DNA of 64,000 nucleotides, from contig JARWMV010000235.1 in NCBI GenBank assembly GCA_030998015.1, forward strand, positions 1,674,001 to 1,738,000. Reading direction: 5' to 3'. This stretch comes from Ceratorhiza oryzae-sativae (taxonomy: Eukaryota > Basidiomycota > Agaricomycetes > Cantharellales > Ceratobasidiaceae). Below, piece after piece: positions 21,841 to 33,041 of the stretch. The notes under the pieces were generated by a model. It did not search any database and was not told where the DNA came from. It saw only the letters and a list, made by a program, of their open reading frames with translations. Both the position numbers and the translations under genes were made by a program. The stretch's first letter is position 1, and every line of letters begins with the position of its first letter.

Positions 21841-22700
21841 GTGGACCGCAGCAGCAAACACCTGAAATACCAGATGTATTGCAAGCTCCTGAAGAGTCAG
21901 GTGACACCTGTGCCTATATGCACACTGACCATGAAGATCTACCCCACAACTGAGGACTTGATCTGCAGGCTTGGAGCTACTCAAGCCAAAATCCATGTGG
22001 CTCTTGAGTTATCTGCTTGTGCTTGGCTTGCAGAGATCCAGGACCCCCTGAAGACATACCTGATGTTCCCTTGCATTGAAAATGCACCAATTTGGCCTAC
22101 CAATACTCCCATATGCTCAGCTGTAGCACATCTAGAGGTCTGCAAGGCAATCCTGACACAGCCACACAATTGGCACCCAGGGGCTTCAATGCATGAAGGA
22201 CTTGTGTCAAAGATTGGTGAGACAAAATTGGTTACATTTGAAGGTAAATGGTCTAATATACATGTGAAGGGGAAGCAATATACACCCTGCACACCAGAGC
22301 CAAAGAAATGGGTGCATACAGCACAGTCAAAGGCAAGAGCCTAAGAGGCAGCCAGAAGAAATGAGCAGCAATCAAAGCTGCTTCAGCCAAGTCCAAAGAA
22401 ATGGATTCAAAAGAGCAGCTCAACACCGAACTGGATGACTGGTCAGCAGAACAAGAGAATGAAAACACATACTGCAAACCAGCAATCCAAGAGAGTGCGC
22501 CTGATTGAAACAGGAAACAGAGCAAGATGCCATTCAGTGTCTTGAGACTCACTGTTGACAGTTCATGCAACAAGGGAGTCAAAGCCAATGATTGCAAAGG
22601 CTGCCCTGTCTGCACTTACTGACAGAGCAAGTAAGATCACTATAGAACACTGCAAGAAGGCTTACCAACTGATTTCCCCACTCCCCACTTACCTTGTACT
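21841..22700 (+). pseudogene. Unknown ORF, decayed
   Basis: A clean 167-codon frame at 21841-22344 contains LKSQVTPVPICTLTMKIYP and VHTAQSKARA; codon use looks real. The downstream 22345-22700 continues in other frames with Lys/Gln-rich sequence. I recognise no domain. It lies between the Gypsy-2 chromodomain and a PPT-like tract before LTR-like block G, so it could be an accessory ORF of Gypsy-2. Confidence 0.35.
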
Positions 22701-22834
22701 TGTATGATCAACATTGAACAGCTTTTCAGGACAAAGAAGAGTATAAAACAATCAGCCTTGATGTGGAATAATTGTACAGATTGAAGGAACTACTAAGTGT
22801 CTGATTGGTTTACCTAGAAAACCAAGGGGGCAAA

Positions 22835-23344
22835 TGTAAGGGTTGAGTGGCAGATCCAGTAAATAGAAAAAAATAGAATAGAATGAAGTGCACAGAGCAC
22901 AAGAGTAAAATGGAAACAAATAGAACAACTGAGAAGGTAATAAACCCAAAATAACAACAGAAAAATAGCAACAGGAAAGTACAAAAGCTTTATCAAGAAG
23001 AATCAAGAGTGCATACATATATGCACAAGAAAACAAAAGAACTCATTGGAATGATTTGGCATTGCCTCCTGCAACTGCAGAAGTTACTTACACAACCTTG
23101 GAAGGCATATATGCATCCCCAAGGACTGTGCATATAGTTAGTATATATAGGCCTGTATTCTTGTCTCATTCCTGTACCTTAGTTTTACCTTGAACGTGTA
23201 CAATTTCAATAGCCATTTGTTGGTTCTTAAGATCTTATCTCTTATCTTTTAACTTATCCTACTTGTTTAACTGTTTAGCTAAGGTGTGCTAGGACTATTG
23301 TTTTATTTGCTAACATTTGTTACAGATCTCACAAAAACCTTACA
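22835..23344 (+). repeat. LTR-like block G preceded by a polypurine tract
   Basis: Starts TGTAAGGGTTGAGTGGCAG and ends CACAAAAACCTTACA, so the ends form a short inverted repeat TGTAAGG/CCTTACA. The sequence just before it, ACCAAGGGGGCAAA, looks like a polypurine tract. A TATA-like GTTAGTATATATAGG lies at about 23137. No second copy is visible, and flanks gcaaa and gatat do not match. The simplest reading is the 3' LTR of a degenerate element, possibly Gypsy-2. Confidence 0.5.
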
Positions 23345-23348
23345 GATA

Positions 23349-23560
23349 TATTGCAACCTCTATATCTCTCCAAGATCTTATTGTAAATCTCAATAAAATA
23401 TGTGTTGGAAAGTGGAGAATTTGTACTATTTAATGGAACTCAAAGTAGTACAATTTGGAGTGCATACAAATTCAAGTATTTCACAATTTGATTGCAGAGG
23501 CATTGCTTCAGGTTGGCAGAGCAGACTTAAAATAATAGAAAATGTTATTAATCCATAACA
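23349..23560 (-). repeat. Truncated LTR fragment E of the 1.3-kb family
   Basis: Matches, in reverse, the first 210 or so bases of LTRs A-D, including the start CAGAGCAGACTTAAAATAATAG and the terminus ATCCATAACA. It is cut off on the left exactly where LTR-like block G ends, which suggests that insertion or recombination at G removed the rest. Confidence 0.8.
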
Positions 23561-26560
23561 TAGGAGAGGGTGTAGCCTGGTATCTTGGCTTACCTAGAAC
23601 CCCATGGTAAGTCATTAAACTGAGCTGGAAGTTGGCACATACACTCAATTTGTGCCTAATGTCTGTTTTGCACACTTTATTTGACCAAAATTGACTGAGA
23701 AACAGGGGATTAAGCCTGCATTTATGCAGCCCAAACATTTCAGCACCAATTGGCAAAACAAATGGTGGGCAGGTCACATGTACCATTTGATTTGAGCTCC
23801 ACTGTAGATTCTCTCATTAAAGCTGGTCAATGTAAAACATTGACTGAGGCTAACCAGTCAACACAACTGTCCAGGCTTGTTTTGTTACTACAAATCTTAC
23901 ATAGACATGACTCATCCAGATCTCAGGAGAGCATGGACTTCATTAAATTCCCCAGTGCCTAGACCCTGAGCTGTCTCTTTAGGTGCATTTCAAGCAGTCT
24001 TTTTGTTTGCTTTTAAACCACAACTACAACAGATTGGTTGAGCCCCCCTCCCACCATGCTGTTCAATACAACATACCCAAAGCCCTGCCCAAGTTGCTTC
24101 AGTCCAAGCTGGAGCTGTTTGTTATGTACTTGATTTATGCACATGAATGTTTGCGCTAAACACCTCATGGGCAATATGTAGGTCTTTGTGCTGTCATGGT
24201 TGACAACAATCCTGAGATTGTTGACATATCTGGGATGGGCAGGCTGCCTATGTCTATGGATCCAATCCTGTTTGCTGTTTCAAAAGATCATCCAGTTGGT
24301 TGTCCTGGAAGAGGACCACCTGAAGTTCATAATCTTGAGGACAAATCAACTATGACTCCAGATGACTTTAAGCTGTTTAGGGTAAGTGTTTGATTTTATG
24401 CTATACCTAGGATTGCTACTATGTGCTCTTGTTCTTGGAAACTTTGTCAACTAATTGCTCAACATACACCCTGGTTAACATGACTCAGGTGGCATCATTT
24501 CAGAAAGAGGCCATCAAACTGTGCATCCAAAAGGTAGATGCACATATGATTTACAATTTTTATTGACCTTATGTTTTAGTTCCTAAAGCTTCAGCCTCAT
24601 TTTGAAGCCTACAAGCTGCATGGTTATTGGATCCTCTTTGCAATGTAGTCAACAATCCTTCAAGGGTCCTCCAACTGGAGCCAACAGAATACAAACAAGG
24701 CAAATGAGCTTGAAAAGGAGCTTTTCAAGCTCCTTGAATCAGGTGAGCTCTCACCTGTGCCAGTCAAGAAGCTGTGCAAACCTTGAGGGCAGCCACAGAA
24801 GGAAAAGATTCCCACCAATGATGCAGCACCTCTCAACACATTACCAGCACCTCTTGAGCCAGCTGTCCCACCAGCTGCTCAATCCCTGCCACCTGCAGAT
24901 GCAGAGCAGGGAGAACTTATTGATATTTATTTTGATGATGCCAAGGTAGACACAACAATGCACAACACAGTTTGGAGTTTCTGTGGAATGACAATCCATG
25001 GAGCAGTACCAATGGATCAAGGTAAGTTTCTCAGATGTGTGTATATATGCAGCTCCTAATTATCTATTCTCCATATAGTTGAAGACAATTTCAAAGACAA
25101 CAGCATCATCAACTTGTCAGAGGCAGATAAGCCTCTCCCAGGCTTCAGTTGCTTGACCCCCACTGCCCCTGCCACCTCTGCTGCCACTGCTCCTCTTGTT
25201 CCAGCTGCTACCACTGCCTGCACCACTACTACTGCTTGCACCATTCCTGCTGCTACCACCACAACAAATACCTCTATCCCCCCAATCCCTGAGACTGCTC
25301 ATCCTCACCTGCAATGCCAGTTGCACCTATCATTACTGCCAACCCTGTCACTTCTGTTGAATCTCTGGCACATTCAATGGTTGCTGTTCCTACCCTTTCT
25401 GTTGCTCCTGTGGTGTCCATTGGCCCTGCCACATCCATTGCACTTGCTGCACCTCTTAGTGATGCCAAGGGTGGCTCACTGCAAGGCACAGGGTCTTGCA
25501 GTACAACTGGCCCCTCTCTATGGCAGCTTGATTGATAGGTTGGCCAATGGCCTGACTTGTGACCCCTCCTCCAAGCCCAATCCCCTTGCTTCCCCAGCTG
25601 CTGACATTGTCTATGGTAACCCTAGTGGCCATGTTGGTTGTGGTGGTCAAGGTGGTTGTGGCAGTCATGGCAGTTCTGGTGGTTGTGGGGACAATTGTGT
25701 CAACAATCACACTCCTCCTCAAGTGCTACTGCAGAGGCAGGAGCTGGTCCTGAGACTGCAACTGATGACTTGCCTTGAGAGATGCCCAAGATGCAGCCAG
25801 TTCTGGAGCTTGAACCTGAACTGGATTCAGAACCTGGACTGAGTACTACAAGCAAGAGTGGTGTGGGTGTCGGTGAAGGTGAAAAAACAGTGCTCACCAT
25901 GTTGGACAAGGGAAAGGGGAAAGTGGCTGATACAGCAAGGGCCAGAGTGAGTACAAAGCCAACAGCCAAGAATCAGCTCAAGGTATGATGGGATGTAACA
26001 AGAGACCACCAGCATTCACACAATGATATAATGTAGGATAAAACCAGTGAACCCACTTGTTGCTCAACTTGCAACAAATAGTGTTGGCCAATGATTATAT
26101 GCATGTCTGTGTGCTCTCAAATATGCATTCTTTATCTTGTTTGTTTTTTCTCAAACCCTGAGCTCTCTTCCTGATTTTGCAGCTGCCACAATTTTGTCCT
26201 GATGTTGATTACATTTATATCTCTACAAATACATGACTTACAATCCTACTTGAGATGTTTGCAGAGGGTGTGAGGACATCAAACACCTGGAGTGGACACA
26301 CAGAAAGTCCAGGAGACAGACTCATCAAATATCCAAGCTGTGTGGACTTCTGGCATATGCTCCTTGGCTGTACTTCAGGTAATTCTGCAGGACTTCTATG
26401 ATAGCCAACTAACAGAACTTTTAAGATGTTTTCAGATTTGTTTCATTTTATGATGCCCTTAGTGATTCTTCAGTCCTGTACTTGACATATTTCCAATGGG
26501 AACAAATTGAATTCTGTGACAGGACTTTTATCTACTCCCCCACATGGACTAAGGAGAGAT
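23561..26560 (+). pseudogene. Decayed multi-exon gene of unknown function
   Basis: Several coding-like pieces are joined by plausible introns. One exon (24196-24389) reads MVDNNPEIVDISGMGRLP and ends in LFR at a GTAAGT donor; next come VASFQKEAIKLCIQK (24490-24534) and, after GTAGATG...TTTTAG, FLKLQPHFEAYKLHGYW (24580-24640) with a stop. A Pro/Ala-rich exon contains GELIDIYFDDAKVDT and ends at GTAAGT (25021). A Thr/Ala/Pro-rich low-complexity part follows (25114-25800), then an acidic part. Exons near 26280-26375 and 26440-26560 carry VDFWHMLLGC and YFQWEQIEFCDRTFIYSPTW. I do not recognise the family. Several stops and frame breaks show it is dead. Confidence 0.45.
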
Positions 26561-27594
26561 CCACAGGCTTCCTATAGTGTAATCAATGAATTGTGTCTTG
26601 CCCTGTTGGGCATTCTTAAACTTGTGCTGTAGCTGCACCTTGAGGTCCTGAGGGAAGCAGTATGCAAATAGTCCAATCTTAACAGAGTCTATAGTGTACT
26701 TCTTTGGGTCTGGTGCTACAAATTCCATGAACCACTGTGCAGCTTTCCCAGTGAGAAACATTGCCATTTTACTTTTGGCTTTGCTCTTGTGAAGGCCTGA
26801 TTCTTTCAGCCATTGCTCAAACTCATACTTCCAGAGCTCAAATACATTGTAATCTGCTTGTGCATTGTATGGCTTGGGTTCTTTGATTTTGACACAAGCT
26901 CAATGTGCCTTGTGGAGCTTGCATTCCAGCTCCTTTTGCTTCTCACAATTGCATTCATTGAGCAAGGCTTTTCAACATTTGTGGGTCTCACTCTGTGTAT
27001 GCCTCCTTCAATGCTTTTGTCACCTCTTGCTGTCAGAGCTGCTTGAGCTTGACAATTCACTGGAGTCTGATGTGTCCATCTCACTCAAGCTCTCTGAGGT
27101 ATCTGATTTGTCTGACTTGTCTGAGCTTGAAGAGCTGTTCAACAACAAGCTGCTCCTGCTGGGTGGGTTGTCCCTTGCCTTATGTATGCTGTGTGCTCAC
27201 AAGTTGTCTGGGCCTACACTTTTTGCTCTCATCTTCTCAGCAAAATAGCCACCTCCTGGCAGAGCTGCCATGCTTGTGTTTACATTGATTCTGTGGTTTG
27301 GGGTCTTAGGCACTGTCTTAGGTGCTGTCAGGCATACATCATTGATTCTTATCCCTAGGGATGGGCAAGGTTTTTGATACTTTTTCTGCCTGTTTGATGA
27401 TACAGTGAGTTCATCTTTCTTCAGTACCTGGGTCATGTTCTCCTCCTGTTTTGCCTTATACACCATGTTGTCTTTGTAATTGGCATCCTTGACCCATTTG
27501 CCTTTGTCAAAGTATATGGGGCAGGCCTGTGGGCTTTCATACTGGCCTGCCAATCCTTCTTTCAAGTTCACCTTGGGCTTGCTAACAATTGCAT
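26549..27594 (-). pseudogene. Gypsy-3 gag, C-terminal part
   Basis: On the minus strand the gag capsid domain reads VKIKEPKPYNAQADYNVFE, KMAMFLTGKAAQWFMEFVAP and YCFPQDLKVQLQHKFKNAQQG at about 26890-26560, a pattern I know from basidiomycete Ty3/Gypsy gag. Upstream (27571-27080) is a Lys-rich, then Ser/Asp-rich linker. Stops interrupt the linker near 27197 and 27050. The frame ends at about 26549 where the plus-strand unknown gene begins, so the pol part is missing. Confidence 0.75.
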
Positions 27595-27968
27595 CAGGGA
27601 AAACCCCCCTGAATTATTAATGTAAATAACAGAGAATAACAGCCTATAAACCAGTTGCAAGAATTGCTGACCATACCCTTTTAATACCTACAAAAAAATG
27701 CTGGGGGGGTGTTGATTATAGGCAATAACTGTGGATATTCCAGGATTATAGCAATAACAGAATTTGAAATTCCCCAAAATTAGTGCCAAAGTGTTTCCAG
27801 TGGGAAGGGGACAGGAGCAAGGACCACATTCTGCTCATGGCTTAACACTGTGCTATGGGGAGCATGGGCTGGGAGGTAGCCAGGTTTATTAAAACTGGAT
27901 TTCACAAATTGCCTATAATTGCCTATAATCTGAGAAATCCAGGTTTATAAATAACCCAGGTTTTCCTG
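27595..27968 (-). repeat. Repeat H copy 1 (374 bp) inserted in the Gypsy-3 gag
   Basis: The block splits the Gypsy-3 gag frame. Its ends are CAGGGAAAACC on the left and, read inward, CAGGAAAACCTGGG on the right, an imperfect inverted repeat. Inside it the word AGGCAATTATAGGCAATT is a tandem near-repeat, and CCTGGATTTC pairs with GAAATCCAG. I see no target-site duplication. A second, 3'-truncated copy is at 30056-30201. It has no coding capacity and looks like a non-autonomous DNA element. Confidence 0.6.
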
Positions 27969-28268
27969 ATGTGGGAATATGTTGTTCTCCCAGAGTGACA
28001 ATTCATAGCCTGAGCTGGCTTTTAGTTCCTTAATTTCCTTGAGCAGGGTCTTTTGGTTTGGGATTTCTTCTAATAGCCTTAACTGTGCCTTGCAGTGGTG
28101 TTTGTGGTACTTGATGATCTCTTGAAGGTATGCCATATCTTCTGTGTGTTGTTGCTTATCTGACTTTTTACATTTTGCTTTGATTGGCATCTGCTTCAAC
28201 ATTTTGTCAGACTGCTGTTTGGTCTCTGGTTCATTGTATGTGTCACAACATGACATAGCATCAGACAT
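27945..28268 (-). pseudogene. Gypsy-3 gag, N-terminal part
   Basis: Starts MSDAMSCCDTYNEPETKQQ at 28268 and reads a Lys/Gln-rich coiled-coil-like stretch (DMAYLQEIIKYHKHH, LLEEIPNQKTLLKEIKELK) to SLWENNIFPH, where repeat H breaks it. The frame past the repeat junction is not genuine. The rest of the gag is at 26549-27594. Confidence 0.6.
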
Positions 28269-28776
28269 TTTTTTATTATTTTTTCATATTTTTTTGTGAT
28301 GTTTCATATAAGTTTACTGGTCATGTGACTCAAGGAACATTCTGGGATCTTTGTAAGGCACTGATGCATCAACATTTGATATCAGTTTGCCAATTGTTGT
28401 TTGCAGCTATGTAGACAAGGCTGTGCATCTGTGAATATATAAGGAGGGTCAAGTTTGAGGGAACTCCCCAAGAACTTGACCTCCTGTCATGCAGATTATC
28501 AAGTTCTCCCTTAAGATAGTATTAGGACATGACATTATGTAGTATTATAATTATTTTCTTTATTTTTTGCATGATATTTTGCACCCTTCGGCCTCATGCT
28601 GGGGGTTGTGGTGTGTGCTTTTGCCTTTCACCTAGGGGTTTGGAACAGTGTGTGTGTTGTGCTTTCCCTTGTGTTCACCTTGTGGTGATATGCAAACAAC
28701 AGCATGGCCATGTACATGATGTCAGGTCACTCCAGTGCAAGGCACAAGGTCAAACCCTGTGTGCTTGCATTGGGTA
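28269..28776 (+). other. Gene-free AT-rich stretch with LTR-like promoter features
   Basis: There is no coding frame. GAATATATAAGGAGGGTCAAG at about 28433, followed by AACTTGACCTCCTGTC, resembles the promoter part of the F-family LTRs in layout and wording, so this may be a diverged LTR in plus orientation. I could not define its ends. Confidence 0.35.
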
Positions 28777-30043
28777 CTAGGCCTACCCTAAAGTCTGGAA
28801 TATTGAGCACGTGGGTGACCTCAATCTGATCCTCCTGTAAACTATGCCTGCACAGCACTGATCTGAACTCTCTGAGGCCAATTGTGGCTGTATAGTAGCT
28901 CTTTGTGAAGAAGGCTTTAAACAGGACCTTATAGCTTCTAAAGTTAATTGCACACAGTCTGCTGTATCTAAGGTCTTTGCATGCTTCAAAAAATACCACA
29001 CATACTCTGCTCTCCCTTGTTCTGGCCATCCAAGCAAAATCACAGAGTGAACAAAGCATCATGTTATATGTGTGATACATGTGCATCGTTTCTGGCCCTA
29101 TAAAGAAGTTTCTACATTGATTGGCACTGTCAATTCCAAAGCTGTTCAAAAGATTGCTGAGGAGGCAGGATATCACCAATGTGTGGCTGTCGAAAAACCT
29201 GCTTTAAGCCCTCCAATGATTACAAAATGTATAGACTGGGCAGAAAGCAACACTGGGCATTACTGGATGCTTGATATCTGGTGCGATGAGGCTTCTGTCT
29301 CAACTGACTGCAATCTGGGCCGCTTGATGGTGACTTGGAAGCCAGACAAGGCTTATCTCCCTGAATGTATAGTCTCTAGCTACCATAGTGGGCAAGATTT
29401 GGTCTTGGCATGGGCTTGTGCTGCACATGGGGTCAAGGGTCCAATTATATGGCTCAAACCCACTCCCTACACTATCACAAAGAGTGGTCAGCAATGCAGT
29501 GGCAGACTAAGCGCTCAAGGCTATGCTGAACAAGTTGTTTCTGGCCCACTTCGGGACTTTTGGGAGAAATTATCAAAGGAACAGGGTTGTGAGATGTTTG
29601 TTATAGAAGATGGGGCAGGTCCGCACAAGGGAAAAGTGGCCAGGCAGTTTGGGACAAGATAGGGATGAAGCACTGCCCACACCCTCCTAATTCCCCTGAT
29701 CTTAATCCTATTGAACCCTTGTGGTTTCTACTCAAAAAACATGTAGCTATGATCCCAAGCCATTGCAAAAGCTTGGATCATCTTTGGGATGCAATAGAAA
29801 AGGCTTGGGCTTCAATTACAATGACAAGATCAAAAAGCACACTGGGCAGATGGATGTAAGAGTGGAGGTGGTGAAGAAGGCAAAGGGGCTTCATACAAGG
29901 TTCTGAATGTAATAGCAATTCTGTATTCTATATACATGCAAAAGATTTGATGGAAATTGATGTTTTCGAGCTATGTGAATGCATTTAAGTGTCGAGAGGG
30001 AGGAGAAGTGAGCACGTGATTCCAGACTTTAGGGTAGGCCTAG
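28777..30043 (+). mobile_element. Tc1-like element copy 1 (1267 bp, TA duplication)
   Basis: Terminal inverted repeats CTAGGCCTACCCTAAAGTCT and the complement stand between TA dinucleotides (28775-28776 and 30044-30045), the Tc1/mariner target duplication. It encodes a decayed DD34E-type transposase. A better preserved sister copy is at 61228-62496. Confidence 0.93.
28844..29906 (+). pseudogene. Tc1-like transposase, copy 1, inactivated
   Basis: Starts MPAQ at 28844 and shows an N-terminal helix-turn-helix (VNCTQSAVSKVF), the first catalytic region (WCDEASVST), the second (FVIEDGAGPHKGK) and the third (NSPDLNPIEPLWF). Stops are TGA at 28859 and TGA at 29048. Compared with copy 2, a one-base loss near 29640 shifts the frame (stop TAG at about 29660) and another indel lies near 29822. 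The enzyme would cut and paste the element in the nucleus; this copy cannot. Confidence 0.92.
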
Positions 30044-30055
30044 TACAGCCTCCAT

Positions 30056-30201
30056 CAGGAAAAACTGGGCTATTTATAAACCTGGATTTCATGGATTATA
30101 GGCAATTATAGGCAATTTGTGAAATCCAGTTTTAATAAACCTGGCTACTTCCCAGCCCATGCTCCCCATAGCACAGTGTTAAGCCATGAGCTAAATGTGG
30201 A
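30056..30201 (+). repeat. Repeat H copy 2, truncated
   Basis: Matches the right-hand 145 bp of repeat H copy 1 in reverse complement, from CAGGAAAAACTGGGC through AGGCAATTATAGGCAATT to GTTAAGCCATGAGC. It starts 10 bp after the Tc1 copy 1. The other half is missing where the CpG-rich island begins. Confidence 0.7.
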
Positions 30202-30754
30202 CGACGATGTCGAGGGTGTTGAGACGTCGAGTGGTTGTGCAAAAGTCAAAAAATGTGAGGTCCAGAGGACCGAACTGTCGAGGGCGAGTGCTTCGGCGTC
30301 GTCGAGGCTTAATGGCGAGCTATCGACTTGCTAAAGTACTCGATTTTCGAGAGAGGGGATGTCCTCCTATGTACAGTAGAGGCCATCTTATATTCATGCT
30401 ATCCGACCATAAGGGTCTAGTACAATAGATAAGAGAAAACGTGCCCGTTAGATAAGGGAGAGAGATTAGAGGGGCACGGCCACCGGCCGTGCTGTTCGTG
30501 TGCGGCGCATGCGCGCCTCACAGATAAATAGGAGGCAACTCGAACGTTCTCGAAACCTAAAAGAGGTCATTCTTAAGGCCATTTTTGCGACCATCAACAG
30601 TCGGAATCACGAAATTCAAGGATTTTAGCAGCGTGTAAAAATGCAATAAAACATAGGTAAAATTGGCGGGCTATCTCGACCGGCCTACCCATCCACCAGC
30701 CCCCACGTCCAGTGCTTAGGTTCTGCGCCCCCCTCGACCCAAACTTCAATTTGA
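30202..30754. other. CpG-rich gene-free stretch at the 3' side of the kinase gene
   Basis: No coding frame. The word GTCGAG/TCGA recurs many times at 30205-30350. At 30474-30492, GCACGGCC-ACC-GGCCGTGC forms a perfect 8-bp stem with a 3-base loop, followed by the near-palindrome GGCGCATGCGCGCC. CpG is frequent here and rare to the left, so the boundary at about 30.2 kb is sharp. Confidence 0.5.
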
Positions 30755-33041
30755 TTATATGAGATCTGCTCGCAATTCTGATAAATACTTAAGGTCCGAG
30801 GAGTAGTCTGCCGTAACCTTGGAAATGGCTTGTAAGGCTTCCTCTTGAATTTTCAAAACGTCCTCAAGTGTTGAAGGCGTTACGTTCCGGAATTTCTTGT
30901 CCGCATAGGAGTTCCTATAGGCATCCCTCAACTTTTGGCACCATATTTGCAGAGCAATGGCGATCCCCTGTCGAGCGAAGTGGATGGTATTCATCCGGAA
31001 TGAACAGTCATTTAGCCAAAAAAGACTACGAGCCTCATGATTCCGAAAGACTTTATCATAGTTCTCAAGGTACTGCTTGGTGGGGCTATCATATGGCCCA
31101 ACAGTTCTCAGGGATATCCACGCGAGAACCCACCAGATAGACTCTAGGTCGTGAAGTTGGTTTTGACGAAAGGGGGGCGAAGCCAGAGGCACGGGCTCGG
31201 CCAAGAAATCAACAGGTGGGGTGGAATCATGGATAAAATCCGATTGTGCAACTTCAATTGCCATAAATTCATAGGTGCCCTGTTGCCCATACAAATATTT
31301 GAGAGTATACCAACGACCGTTGGTCACGATCACTTACTGTTTTAACGTCGTCAGGGTCAACATCAACCTTCTTGGTGTACTCAAGGTCGATAATTTTCCC
31401 AAGTCCGCTCTGGCCGTTCGCTCCTTGAACAAAGAGGATATTTCCAGAACTAACGTCACGATGAACTCGGCCATCAAGGTGAATTGCATGGAGCCCTAGA
31501 GAGTAATCAAAAATTCGTCCGTGCGATCGAAAGGATCGCACTCACCCTTCGATGCTCCTCTAACTGCAACAATGATTTCTTGGTAACTGCGGAGTTCGTG
31601 CACAGGTATACCAACTTCTTCGAACACAATCCGGTAGTGTTGACGAGGAAAGAGGTTTACTTGCAGGTAGTCCCAGTGTCCTTTCAGCGACGCAAGGGGA
31701 GTATGTCGTGAAGAAGTAGTAGAGAGCCCAGAAGTCAGCGAACCACTGGCATTGTCTTGGTTATTGTCGATTGCGGCACGGGGTCTAAGGACCTGACCCG
31801 TCAGTTCAAAATCCTTTCCTCGACGAATAGTGTGGCGCGTATTATCTTGCTGAGAATCCTGTTGGCTGACAAGGGCGAATCCGGCCTCCAGGACGGTCAG
31901 GAAATAGCTCGCATAATCTGGTTGAGACCGCTTGATTTCGCTGATGATGTGGTGCTCGGTCGCGCGATCAGGGTGCACCCATCCATCCTTTAGCGTGACA
32001 ATCAAGCCAGATGACTTCCCATCTTTGCCTAGCTTGCGCGCTTTCCAGACACGCGTACCGCGTCCTATAAGGCTGTCTGCCCCCACGTCGGCGAGAATCC
32101 CGATCGTGCGGTAAACGATTTCCTTCTGGGTAAACGAGTGGATCGTAATGTCGTATTGCGGAGACTTCTCATCCGCTACCGACAGTTTCATGTCAGGATC
32201 AAAGCCCAGCTCGATGAAACTCGCGCGTATGACGGCCGATATGACATAAGCAAGCATTTGCCAGTCCTAGCACGGTAGTCAGATGACTAGCCAACACAAA
32301 AGATCATACGAACATTGTTTATATCGAACTTTTCTGAAGCAACTATTCCGCAACGGTCATTGAACCACAGCCTCGCGCTCGTATTTTCCATAGTCAGCCC
32401 AAAGGTGAATCGCCTCCGAGGATCGTTGCGCATGGTGTGGTGTATTGACCACATGACCTTTGAAAAGTCCTGAGAACAAGTATCAGACCCGTTCCAATAA
32501 AGATTAAGGAATAATAACTTACATCGCTTGAGGCCCTGGCATTTGACGCCTTTTTGAACTCCATCGGCATCACTATATCCGCCCAAGACACAGCCTTCGT
32601 GTCGGGAAATGTTTTTTCCTCCAAGTGCACATACGCGTCAGGCCGAGATTGATTCGTACGCTGAGACATTGGCGTTGAGCTACCAGCAACAGTGAGCTTG
32701 ACCAAGGACCGAGATGGCTGAAGGGCCGAGAGGATGCTATCGAAAATGGTTTTGAGGAAACCGAACTCGACAGCTTCCGAGCGTTTTCCTACTTTTGGAT
32801 CGGTTTTCAAGCATGACCACCGACCGTCAACTATATCGTTCTTTTGAAGCACCTTGCAGACTTTTTCAAAGGTACCATCAGATAATATATCAGGAAGGAC
32901 CGCTGACAACAACGGCTTCAAGCGGACTTCTGGGACCTTCGGAATGTCCGCCAGCAGAGTTCAGCGAGCAACATCAGTGTATCCTGAGTGATAGCTTCGA
33001 GTGTGTGTCGTCCGCGATCTTGTGGGAGAGTCAGGCTGCAT
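30755..33041 (-). pseudogene. FunK1 fungal-type protein kinase gene, one early TGA
   Basis: Five exons on the minus strand give a coherent frame: 33041-32523, 32469-32314, 32266-31546, 31495-31338 and 31279-30755 (stop TAA). Introns are 53, 47, 50 and 58 bp with GT-AG ends. The product, 692 residues, matches the FunK1 family throughout: WSIHHTMRNDPRRRFTFGL, then DIVMPMEFKK before it, GRGTRVWKA as glycine-rich region, LIVTLKDGW, the catalytic loop HRDVSSGNIL (His-Arg-Asp at about residues 477-479), IIDLEYTK in place of DFG, and GTYEFMAIE with HDLESIWWVLAW in the C-lobe. The only lesion is TGA at 32963-32961, codon 27, where Arg fits. A shorter protein could start downstream, so the gene may still be partly functional. 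Such kinases presumably phosphorylate proteins, but their substrates are unknown. Confidence 0.9.

Noticed and set aside
25114..25842. Plus-strand 242-codon frame as an independent gene
   Set aside because: Its composition is extreme and the frame drifts into Leu-rich shadow sequence; only part of it fits the multi-exon gene around it.
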